From Candidatus Bathyarchaeota archaeon (GTDB lineage Archaea; Thermoproteota; Bathyarchaeia; Bathyarchaeales; B26-1): DNA of 5,027 nucleotides. Shown here in pieces: positions 1 to 5,027 of this stretch (within the stretch, counting starts at the first letter, position 1; every line of letters starts with the position of its first letter). The translations under genes were made by a program, and so were the position numbers. The DNA lies in contig JAGTRH010000111.1 of NCBI GenBank assembly GCA_018396795.1, forward strand, positions 1 through 5,027. Direction: 5' to 3'. The notes beneath the pieces were generated by a model. The model saw nothing but the letters and a program-made list of their open reading frames with translations. It ran no database searches and had not been told where the DNA came from.

Positions 1-54
1 AGCCTATTCCCTCTTTGAATGGATTAAAGCGAAATAAACTGAAAGTTTCCAAAA

Positions 55-62
55 TTTTAAAT
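55..62 (+). promoter_or_regulatory. Possible archaeal TATA box for the beta-helix gene
   Basis: TTTTAAAT fits the loose archaeal box A pattern and is preceded by an A-rich stretch (51-54) where a BRE would lie. Transcription would start near 83-88, giving a leader of about 20 bases that contains the GGAG at 91-94. The distances fit, but AT-rich sequence makes such matches common by chance. Confidence 0.3.
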
Positions 63-90
63 GATTATTGTGTTGAGGGAAAATTTAAGC

Positions 91-97
91 GGAGTGG
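91..97 (+). promoter_or_regulatory. Ribosome-binding site supporting ATG 105
   Basis: GGAGTGG lies 7 bases before ATG 105, and its GGAG core pairs with the archaeal/bacterial 16S 3' end. No comparable site can be seen before TTG 15, because only 14 bases of upstream sequence are present. This site decides the start chosen for the beta-helix gene. Confidence 0.5.
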
Positions 98-104
98 AAA
101 TGTT

Positions 105-1439
105 ATGGAAAATTTCAAGAAAATAGTCATAGTTCAACTTTTGATAATTGGTTTGTTGTTAGCAATTTTAGTTTATGTGCTTTCAAAACCAGCCACTAAT
201 CCAATTGCGGCAAGTTATGTGGTTTGGCGGGAAGGAGACGAGTATTATGCGGCTGACGCTTATGGGATTAGGTTTAGCGGGAAAAATGCAAGCCAAGTAA
301 TCCAGTCAGTCATAGACTCTTTAACAGCGGATAGGACATGGAAGGAAAAAATAATATTGAGAGGCGACTTCACAATTTCAAACACAATTATTGTAAAATC
401 ATACACTATTCTTGAGTTTCAAGGAAAAATAACGGTTGCAGACAACGCCAACATAGACGCAGCGATAAAATCCGAAGGCTTTGACCAGTTGGCTGGCACA
501 GACTCCACTGGCGGAGTTGTTGAGGTGGAAATTGTTGGTTTAAAACTTGACGGAAACCATGCATGCAGTTTCGGTTTGAAGCTTTATGGAAGAAAACTAA
601 CAGTAAAAGACGCAAACATTTACTATTGCAAGGAAGATGGCATATGGACAGAATGGAGCACCAACCCAGACGTCGCCAGTCCCGATGATGCAATGGAAGG
701 AATCTTCTCAAACATCCGCTCATGCTTTAATAATGGAAGGGGATGGCGAATGCTTGGACCCCACGACAGTTACCTAACAGACATACTCCTATACTGCAAT
801 CGCCTCGTGGGTTTCGCATGCTGGAGAGGAGGAGTATGCCAAGGCACGAATCTGCACGCTTACGGAAATGGAGAAGCAGGCTTTTACATTGATGCCAACG
901 GAACAACATTCAGTAATATTATATCAGAAAGCAACGGTAACAGCACTCATCAAAGCGGCGTTATAGTTCTAGCCCACGATGTATATTTAGATGGAGTATT
1001 TCATCATAATGGCAGATATGGAATTGAAATGGGCAGCGTGGAACGCTCTCCGGCTGGATGTTATATCCGAGGAAAAACATTAGACAACCAAGAAGCAGGA
1101 TTAGGATTAATAAATGGAAGCATAAACCGTTATGAACTTCACATGTGGGAGAACACCACAATTTCCGGAACATTAAATGCAAATGACAAATATGACATTT
1201 ATAACACTAAAAATGGCAAAAGAAGCCAAAACAGCGGAACCGCAATAATATACGCTGGAGAAACAAATGTAACAGTAGCCCATTCACTTATATGGATTCC
1301 AAAAATCGTTGTTGTCACGGGTAAAGATAGTGAAACAGCAAATGCTTACGTAAGTGCAAGAAACGAAACCCACATAACCATAATAGTGCTAGCCCCAGTC
1401 ACAGCAGATAGAGAAGTCGACTGGTATGCAGAAATTTAA
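105..1439 (+). CDS. Membrane-anchored or secreted right-handed parallel beta-helix protein with tailspike-like C-terminal module
   Basis: Probably an extracellular surface protein that binds or cleaves polysaccharide; the substrate is unknown. Numbering from ATG 105 (444 residues), residues 7-26 are strongly hydrophobic after Lys5-Lys6, so this is a signal anchor or signal peptide (a cleavage near Ala35-Ala36 is conceivable). Residues 47-115 (YYAADAYGIRFSGKNAS, then RTWKEKIILRGDFTI) resemble the N-terminal cap of pectate-lyase/tailspike-like proteins. Residues about 165-310 form roughly six coils of 20-26 residues with recurring Asn and Gly turns, including GIWTEW (179-184) and GPHDS (218-222), whose acidic residues could be functional (inference). 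Residues 377-444 are a separate beta-rich module ending in DWYAEI. There are seven N-X-S/T sequons and seven Cys. ATG 105 is chosen because GGAG lies 7-10 bases upstream and the hydrophobic segment then sits at the N-terminus; the frame is open back to the window edge, so TTG 15 or an earlier start is possible. The family fold is fairly sure, the function is not. Confidence 0.8.
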   Translation: MENFKKIVIVQLLIIGLLLAILVYVLSKPATNPIAASYVVWREGDEYYAADAYGIRFSGKNASQVIQSVIDSLTADRTWKEKIILRGDFTISNTIIVKSYTILEFQGKITVADNANIDAAIKSEGFDQLAGTDSTGGVVEVEIVGLKLDGNHACSFGLKLYGRKLTVKDANIYYCKEDGIWTEWSTNPDVASPDDAMEGIFSNIRSCFNNGRGWRMLGPHDSYLTDILLYCNRLVGFACWRGGVCQGTNLHAYGNGEAGFYIDANGTTFSNIISESNGNSTHQSGVIVLAHDVYLDGVFHHNGRYGIEMGSVERSPAGCYIRGKTLDNQEAGLGLINGSINRYELHMWENTTISGTLNANDKYDIYNTKNGKRSQNSGTAIIYAGETNVTVAHSLIWIPKIVVVTGKDSETANAYVSARNETHITIIVLAPVTADREVDWYAEI

Positions 1440-1470
1440 GGCATAAGCAGAAACTGAGGGCGCAAAACGG

Positions 1471-1492
1471 CATTCTTCTCTATCTTTTTCTT
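1471..1492 (+). terminator. Pyrimidine-rich tract, likely terminator of the + strand gene
   Basis: From about 32 bases after the TAA of the beta-helix gene the + strand becomes almost all C and T, including a run of five T (1484-1488). Archaeal termination commonly occurs at T-rich tracts without a hairpin. The tract overlaps the last codons of the convergent permease gene. No matching strong T tract is visible for the - strand just past 1480; only short GTTTTG- and GTTTCT-like stretches occur in the 40-base gap. Confidence 0.35.
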
Positions 1493-2367
1493 AGGCGTGG
1501 ATTCAAGTACTCAATTAAGCCATCGCCAAATAGGTTGAGCCCCACCGCAAGAATGGATAACATTAAACCTGGAAAAACAGCCATCCACCACGCCGTTCTA
1601 AGAAATTGTTGGGCATTGTTTAATAGTAACCCTAAACTAGGCATGTTTGGGTCTCCAACGCCCAAAAAACTTAATCCTGCTTCAGTTAATATAGCGCTGC
1701 TTATCTCAAGAACCACATATGGAACGACTGTGGGAATTACATTTGGTAAAATTTCAAAAATTATATGTCTATCCGTCAATCCAACAGCTCTTGCCGCTTC
1801 AACAAAGGGACGCTCCTTTACTGAAAGAAATTCGGCTCTTATCATACGGGCTATACCAGGCCAACTGACAATTCCTATAGCAAAAATTATGTTTTGAAAT
1901 TTCTGACCAAATATGGCAGCTATAACTAAAGCCAACAAGAATCGCGGTATAACAAGTGTCATGTCTGTTATTCTCATTAAGAAATCTCCCAGCAGTCCAC
2001 CATAATACCCAGCTAGGATACCTATTAAACTTCCAACTATTACAGCAATAACTACTGAACTTACACCAATAAATAATGATGTCCTTACACCATAGATAAC
2101 ATTAGTGTAAATGTCTCTACCTAAATCGTCAGTTCCGAATGGATGTTGCGGATTAGGCGGATTAAATGTTCCACCAACCAACGTTTTAAGGGGAGGATAC
2201 CAAGTTATAAGCGGGGCAGCCAATCCCACTACTATTATGAAAAGAACAAGTGCAAAACCAAAAATCAATCGTAGATTAAGCTGAGCACCTCTAGCTCGTT
2301 TAAAAATTCTATAAAGCCGCCCAACCCTTTTTGGAAGTGAAGTAACCTCCTCTCTCTTATTGCTCAT
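1480..2367 (-). CDS. dppC: Peptide/nickel-type ABC transporter permease, DppC/OppC family
   Basis: One of the two membrane-spanning subunits of an Opp/Dpp-class importer, pairing with the DppB-type subunit encoded just upstream. At 295 residues it has normal family length. A basic cytoplasmic N-tail (1-30) precedes the first membrane segment (about 33-53). The periplasmic-side signature HPFGTDDLGRD (75-85) typical of DppC/OppC follows, then further hydrophobic segments near 97-120, 134-154, 158-174, 211-232 and 262-283. The EAA loop that docks onto the ATPase is at 190-208 (EAARAVGLT followed by ILP). GLSFLGVG (231-238) is also typical of the family. Its ATG lies 6 bases after the dppB-like stop, so the two are very likely co-transcribed, and it is the last gene of the cluster. 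The substrate (di-/oligopeptide, metal-chelate or sugar) cannot be decided from a permease, so the symbol denotes family, not proven substrate. Confidence 0.93.
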   Translation of the reverse strand: MSNKREEVTSLPKRVGRLYRIFKRARGAQLNLRLIFGFALVLFIIVVGLAAPLITWYPPLKTLVGGTFNPPNPQHPFGTDDLGRDIYTNVIYGVRTSLFIGVSSVVIAVIVGSLIGILAGYYGGLLGDFLMRITDMTLVIPRFLLALVIAAIFGQKFQNIIFAIGIVSWPGIARMIRAEFLSVKERPFVEAARAVGLTDRHIIFEILPNVIPTVVPYVVLEISSAILTEAGLSFLGVGDPNMPSLGLLLNNAQQFLRTAWWMAVFPGLMLSILAVGLNLFGDGLIEYLNPRLRKR

Positions 2368-2372
2368 ACCAT

Positions 2373-2378
2373 ATCACC
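2373..2378 (-). promoter_or_regulatory. Ribosome-binding site of the DppC-type gene, overlapping the upstream stop codon
   Basis: On the - strand GGTGAT ends 5 bases before ATG 2367 and matches the complement of the archaeal 16S 3' end. The TGA inside it (2376-2374) is the stop codon of the DppB-type gene, so translation of the two permeases is probably coupled. Confidence 0.65.
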
Positions 2379-3342
2379 GCAAACGTATTCTGGGATCTAA
2401 AAAGCCATATAAGATATCGATAATCAAGTTCGCCGTGATAACCATTATCGAACCATAAATGAAAATACCGAGCACTACTGGATAGTCCCTCAGCCTAATC
2501 GAGTCATATAACAGCGAACCCATACCTGGCCATGAAAAAACTGTTTCTGTTAAAATTGCACCAACCAGTAGGGCTCCAACATTTAGTCCTGTATATGTAA
2601 CTACTGGAATTAAGGCGTTTCTAAGAGCATGCCTAAAGAGAACTCTTCTTTCCGGTATTCCTTTTGAGCGAGCCGTAATTATATAGTCTTGAGTTAATGC
2701 CTCGAGTACGCCCCCTCTGGTTATTTTTGTTGTATATGCTATATTGAAAACTGCTAAAGTCGCTGCTGGAAGTGCTAAATGGTGCAGCACATCTAGGACG
2801 TAATATATTCCTTGATAATTCGCTCTAAGGGATATCATGCCACCAGTAGGAAACAATCCTAACGTAACAGCAAACAATATGAGAATAATTTGCCCCAACC
2901 AAAAGTATGGTATTGAGATGCCGACTAGCGAGAGTGTGGATAAAGAGATATCAATGGCTCCCCTCCGTGCTGCTGCTATTGTTCCAAGAATGATTCCGAC
3001 TATGGCTGATATGAACATTGCAGTAAAAACCAATAGCAAAGTGGCTGGTATACGACTAAGCACCAGATTTGAAACAGTTTCCGACCTTAAATAGGAATAG
3101 CCCAAATCTCCTCTCAAAACATTGCAGAGGTATATCAGAAGTTGCTCGTGAAGAGGCTTATCAAGTCCAAGTCTCGCCCTTGCAGCACGAATAAATTCCT
3201 CATCGCTAATTTCACCAACCAGTATGTAAGTTGGATCTCCAGGCGCCATATGCACTAAAAGAAAGGTAACAATCACTATAACGAAGATTAGAGGTATATA
3301 CTGCAATATTCGCTTAATTATAAAAAATTTAAACGAAGACAT
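2374..3342 (-). CDS. dppB: Peptide/nickel-type ABC transporter permease, DppB/OppB family
   Basis: The second channel-forming permease subunit of the importer. At 322 residues it has normal length. The N-terminus FFIIKRILQYIP leads into the first membrane segment (about 12-31), followed by the family motif HMAPGDP (31-37). A soluble extracytoplasmic stretch containing RGDLGYSY (77-84) follows, with further membrane segments near 100-124, 134-161, 185-205, 246-268 and 286-311. The EAA-type coupling loop is at 219-246 (DYIITARSKGIPERRVLF, then RNALIP). The C-terminus has the usual TETVFSWPGMGSLL (265-278), DYPVVLG (286-292) and LDPRIR (315-320). The start is fixed by a TAG immediately before the ATG in the same frame. 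No good GGTG-type ribosome site precedes it; only GGGG about 12 bases upstream is visible, so initiation may be leaderless or weak. It is separated by about 104 bases from the ATPase gene upstream and by 6 from the DppC-type gene downstream. Confidence 0.93.
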   Translation of the reverse strand: MSSFKFFIIKRILQYIPLIFVIVIVTFLLVHMAPGDPTYILVGEISDEEFIRAARARLGLDKPLHEQLLIYLCNVLRGDLGYSYLRSETVSNLVLSRIPATLLLVFTAMFISAIVGIILGTIAAARRGAIDISLSTLSLVGISIPYFWLGQIILILFAVTLGLFPTGGMISLRANYQGIYYVLDVLHHLALPAATLAVFNIAYTTKITRGGVLEALTQDYIITARSKGIPERRVLFRHALRNALIPVVTYTGLNVGALLVGAILTETVFSWPGMGSLLYDSIRLRDYPVVLGIFIYGSIMVITANLIIDILYGFLDPRIRLR

Positions 3343-3359
3343 CTAAAGGATTCGCCCCA

Positions 3360-3390
3360 TTTCAATCATTCAAGTGAATTATAATTGAAA
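3360..3390. repeat. Nested inverted repeat in the gap before the DppB-type gene
   Basis: The outer arms TTTCAAT (3360-3366) and ATTGAAA (3384-3390) are perfect reverse complements. Inside them ATTCA (3368-3372) and TGAAT (3375-3379) form a second perfect pair around a 2-base centre. It could act as a regulator-binding operator or, in the - strand transcript, as a weak AT-rich hairpin 18 bases before the permease start. AT-rich gaps give such repeats by chance, but two nested pairs in a 104-base gap deserve notice. Confidence 0.45.
3378..3385 (-). promoter_or_regulatory. Possible internal promoter (TATA-like box) for the permease pair
   Basis: Read on the - strand, ATTATAAT lies about 36 bases before the DppB-type ATG. 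A start of transcription about 25 bases downstream would give a short leader of roughly 10-15 bases. The upstream bases are not purine-rich, so the BRE element is poor. The box overlaps the nested inverted repeat, a layout that would suit repression. The support is weak and based on spacing only. Confidence 0.25.
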
Positions 3391-3446
3391 CTAATAAATC
3401 TAACGTGAAACTTTTAATGCTGAAACTATTGAGAAACAAGGCATGC

Positions 3447-4442
3447 CTAACATCCTTTTGCATAAAGATGACAGTAAACTGATCTTTTGCCAACTTTAGT
3501 TTCTGTAGGTATTTCCTCTTTACATTTATCAGTGGCGTATGGACATCTCGGATGAAAATGACAACCACTTGGAGGATTGATTGGAGACGGTATTTCGCCA
3601 GTTATAGCCATACGTTTACGAGTTCTTGTAACTTCGGGGTCAGGCACCGGAACCGCTGAAATAAGCATTTGAGTATATGGGTGAAGTGGCGATTTAATTA
3701 CCTCTTGGACATCGCCCATTTCAACAACCCTTCCCACATACATCACTAGAATATTTTTACACATACTATTCATCAGGGCAATCTCATGAGAAATAATAAT
3801 ATAAGCCATTTTCCCAGCATGTTCCCCATGAATTTTCATGAGCAAGTTAACTATTTGCCCTCTTATCGACACATCAAGAGCTGAAACGGGTTCATCCGCT
3901 ATCAAAAGTGTAGGATGAAGCGCTATAGCCCTTGCTATACATACACGTTGCCTTTGTCCACCACTGAGTTCATGCGGGTGCCTCTTAAGAAATAATTCTG
4001 GAGGGGTTAAGTCAACAGTCTCTAATAGTCTTATTATACGATCATAAATTTCTTTATCATCAAGTGAAGTATGCAGCTTAAATACCTGCTCGAGTGTTTG
4101 CTTAACTGTCCTCCGAGGGTTGAGGGATGCCATCGGATCTTGAAAAATCATTTGCATCTGTGATCTAAGTTTTCTCATCTGGTTTTTAGTTAATGTGAAG
4201 AGATTTTGGTTATTGAAGTATACCGCTCCAGAAGTAGGCTCTATGAGCCTTAAGATGACACGTGCCAAGGTGGTTTTTCCTGATCCGCTTTCACCCACTA
4301 TGCCCACGATTCCTCCGTTGGGAACTTCGAAGCTGACTCCATCAACGGCCCTAACATATTTTTGGCTTTTAATAAGGAAACCTTTACTTACAGGAAAGTA
4401 TTTCTTAACATCTTTGACATATACTAATGCTTGATTTTCCAT
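3447..4442 (-). CDS. dppF: Peptide/nickel-type ABC transporter ATP-binding protein, DppF/OppF family
   Basis: A cytoplasmic ATPase that drives the importer as a heterodimer with the DppD-type protein. At 331 residues it is full length for the family. Walker A is GESGSGKTT (50-58), the Q-loop is FQDPMASLNPR (100-110), the signature is LSGGQRQR (159-166), Walker B is LLIADEP (179-185), the D-loop is SALD (187-190) and the switch His is 219. All catalytic residues are present. The switch reads SHE where most relatives read SHD. The C-terminal oligopeptide-transporter extension is present: SPLHPYTQ (251-258), then NPPSGCHFHPRCP (289-301), with Cys at 294, 300, 307 and 324, the four-Cys pattern of this family. 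The stretch FNPR/SLNPRR and ADEPVSALDVSI assign it to the F rather than the D branch. Its ATG is 4 bases after the upstream DppD-type stop, so the two are surely co-transcribed. Confidence 0.94.
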   Translation of the reverse strand: MENQALVYVKDVKKYFPVSKGFLIKSQKYVRAVDGVSFEVPNGGIVGIVGESGSGKTTLARVILRLIEPTSGAVYFNNQNLFTLTKNQMRKLRSQMQMIFQDPMASLNPRRTVKQTLEQVFKLHTSLDDKEIYDRIIRLLETVDLTPPELFLKRHPHELSGGQRQRVCIARAIALHPTLLIADEPVSALDVSIRGQIVNLLMKIHGEHAGKMAYIIISHEIALMNSMCKNILVMYVGRVVEMGDVQEVIKSPLHPYTQMLISAVPVPDPEVTRTRKRMAITGEIPSPINPPSGCHFHPRCPYATDKCKEEIPTETKVGKRSVYCHLYAKGC

Positions 4443-4446
4443 GAAC

Positions 4447-4451
4447 TCACC
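4447..4451 (-). promoter_or_regulatory. Ribosome-binding site of the DppF-type gene, overlapping the upstream stop codon
   Basis: On the - strand GGTGA ends 4 bases before ATG 4442. Its TGA (4449-4447) is the stop codon of the DppD-type gene. This repeats the layout at the junction of the two permease genes and implies coupled translation of the two ATPases. Confidence 0.6.
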
Positions 4452-5027
4452 GAATCAGCCAACAAGCTACATATTTTCCTTCTTCAACCTCTATAAGTGG
4501 AGGTTCTTCTACCTTACATTTCTTGGTGGCATGCAAGCATCTTGGATGAAACCGACATCCCGATGGAGGGTTAATAAGGTTAGGTATGCCTCCTCTTATA
4601 ACCGCTATATTTTTTGATTCTTGAATTGTTGGTGTGGCACCAAGTAAACCAATTGTATATGGATGCTTCGGATCTTTATAAAGCGTGTAAATATCGCTAA
4701 TTTCTGCAACTTTTCCAGCATACATTATTGCCACTTTATCGCAAACTTCAGCAACAACTCCTAAATCGTGAGTCACCAATATCAAGGACATACTTAATTC
4801 TTGCTGAAGTTTCTTTAACAATTCTAGAACTTCTGCTTGGACGGTAACATCTAAAGCGGTTGTTGGTTCATCTGCAATGAGCAACCGAGGATTACAAGAG
4901 ATGGCTATAGCAATCATAACCCTCTGTTTCATTCCTCCGCTAAGTTGATGAGGATAGCTTGATGCTACAACAGCAGCCTCTGGGATTTTTAATTTCTCCA
5001 ATAATTCAACAGCCTTCTTTTTAGCTT
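4447..5027 (-). CDS. dppD: Peptide/nickel-type ABC transporter ATP-binding protein, DppD/OppD family (5' part beyond the window)
   Basis: The other ATPase of the importer. Only the C-terminal 192 residues are in view. The reading frame stays open through the window edge (AKKKAVELLEKLKIPEAA), so TTG 5001 is an internal Leu codon and not a start. Numbering from the first complete codon: signature LSGGMKQR (28-35), Walker B LLIADEP (48-54), D-loop TALD (56-59), switch His in VTHDL (84-88), then HPYTIGLL (121-128) and the family's Cys-rich tail with PPSGCRFHPRC (153-163) and Cys at 157, 163, 170 and 188. LSGGMKQR and ADEPTTALDVTVQAE are typical of the D branch. Walker A and the Q-loop must lie off the window. 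It is the most upstream gene of the cluster that can be seen, and the cluster promoter is not in view. Confidence 0.93.
   Translation of the reverse strand, partial: AKKKAVELLEKLKIPEAAVVASSYPHQLSGGMKQRVMIAIAISCNPRLLIADEPTTALDVTVQAEVLELLKKLQQELSMSLILVTHDLGVVAEVCDKVAIMYAGKVAEISDIYTLYKDPKHPYTIGLLGATPTIQESKNIAVIRGGIPNLINPPSGCRFHPRCLHATKKCKVEEPPLIEVEEGKYVACWLIR

Noticed and set aside
2..37. Possible end of an upstream + strand gene (AYSLFEWIKAK then TAA)
   Set aside because: It would suit a start at ATG 105, but eleven codons at a window edge cannot be told from chance.
406..1182. Three open frames on the - strand opposite the beta-helix gene (406-723, 727-909, 961-1182)
   Set aside because: They lie wholly antisense to a well-supported coding frame, have low-complexity Cys/Leu/Arg-rich translations and resemble no family.
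1535..1897. Open frame on the + strand inside the DppC-type gene
   Set aside because: Antisense shadow of a clear permease gene, with no recognisable domain.
2837..3094. Open frame on the + strand inside the DppB-type gene
   Set aside because: Antisense shadow of conserved permease sequence.
3343..3369. Eight-codon open frame (MIEMGRIL) ending directly against the DppB-type ATG, as a leader peptide
   Set aside because: It has no ribosome site and no run of regulatory codons, and a frame of this length is expected by chance. The adjacent TAG is noted only because it fixes the permease start.
3362..3568. 68-codon open frame on the - strand running from the end of the DppF-type gene into the gap
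   Set aside because: It overlaps the conserved Cys-rich tail in another frame, has no ribosome site and resembles no family. The gap is better explained as regulatory.
4195..4434. Open frame on the + strand opposite the N-terminus of the DppF-type gene
   Set aside because: Antisense to Walker A and the flanking conserved sequence.
1..5027. CRISPR array, tRNA, rRNA, transposon ends, toxin-antitoxin or defence genes
   Set aside because: No regularly spaced repeats, cloverleaf-like stretches, transposase motifs or defence-family motifs were seen on either strand.

Overview
The window holds one gene on the + strand in the left third and four genes on the - strand in the rest. The DNA is AT-rich. 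Its clear ribosome-binding sites are of the GGTGA type, and it has AT-rich boxes at archaeal TATA-box distance from starts. The first protein is an anchored, sequon-rich beta-helix protein of a kind I associate with uncultivated archaea. Together these suggest an archaeon, possibly of the Bathyarchaeia/Thermoproteota type. That placement is an inference: there is no rRNA or other marker here.

Layout. Positions 105-1439 (+) encode a 444-residue protein with an N-terminal membrane anchor or signal peptide, a parallel beta-helix body like pectate lyases and viral tailspikes, and a separate small beta-rich C-terminal module. It converges on the - strand cluster across a 40-base gap that runs into a pyrimidine-rich tract. 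The - strand cluster, read right to left, is a DppD/OppD-type ATPase (3' part only, running off the window), a DppF/OppF-type ATPase (4442-3447), a gap of about 104 bases, a DppB-type permease (3342-2374) and a DppC-type permease (2367-1480).

The four - strand genes make up the membrane and motor parts of a peptide/nickel-class (Opp/Dpp) ABC importer. Two permeases form the channel and two different ATPases drive it. No substrate-binding protein is in view, so the substrate cannot be read from this window. The D-F and B-C pairs are each tightly spaced, and in each the upstream TGA stop lies inside the GGTGA ribosome-binding site of the next gene. The F-B gap contains a TATA-like box and a nested inverted repeat and may carry a second promoter or a control site.

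I see no CRISPR array, tRNA, rRNA, transposon or defence system. The least ordinary item is the beta-helix surface protein with its tailspike-like build. The transporter is conventional apart from its ATPase-first order and the structured gap.
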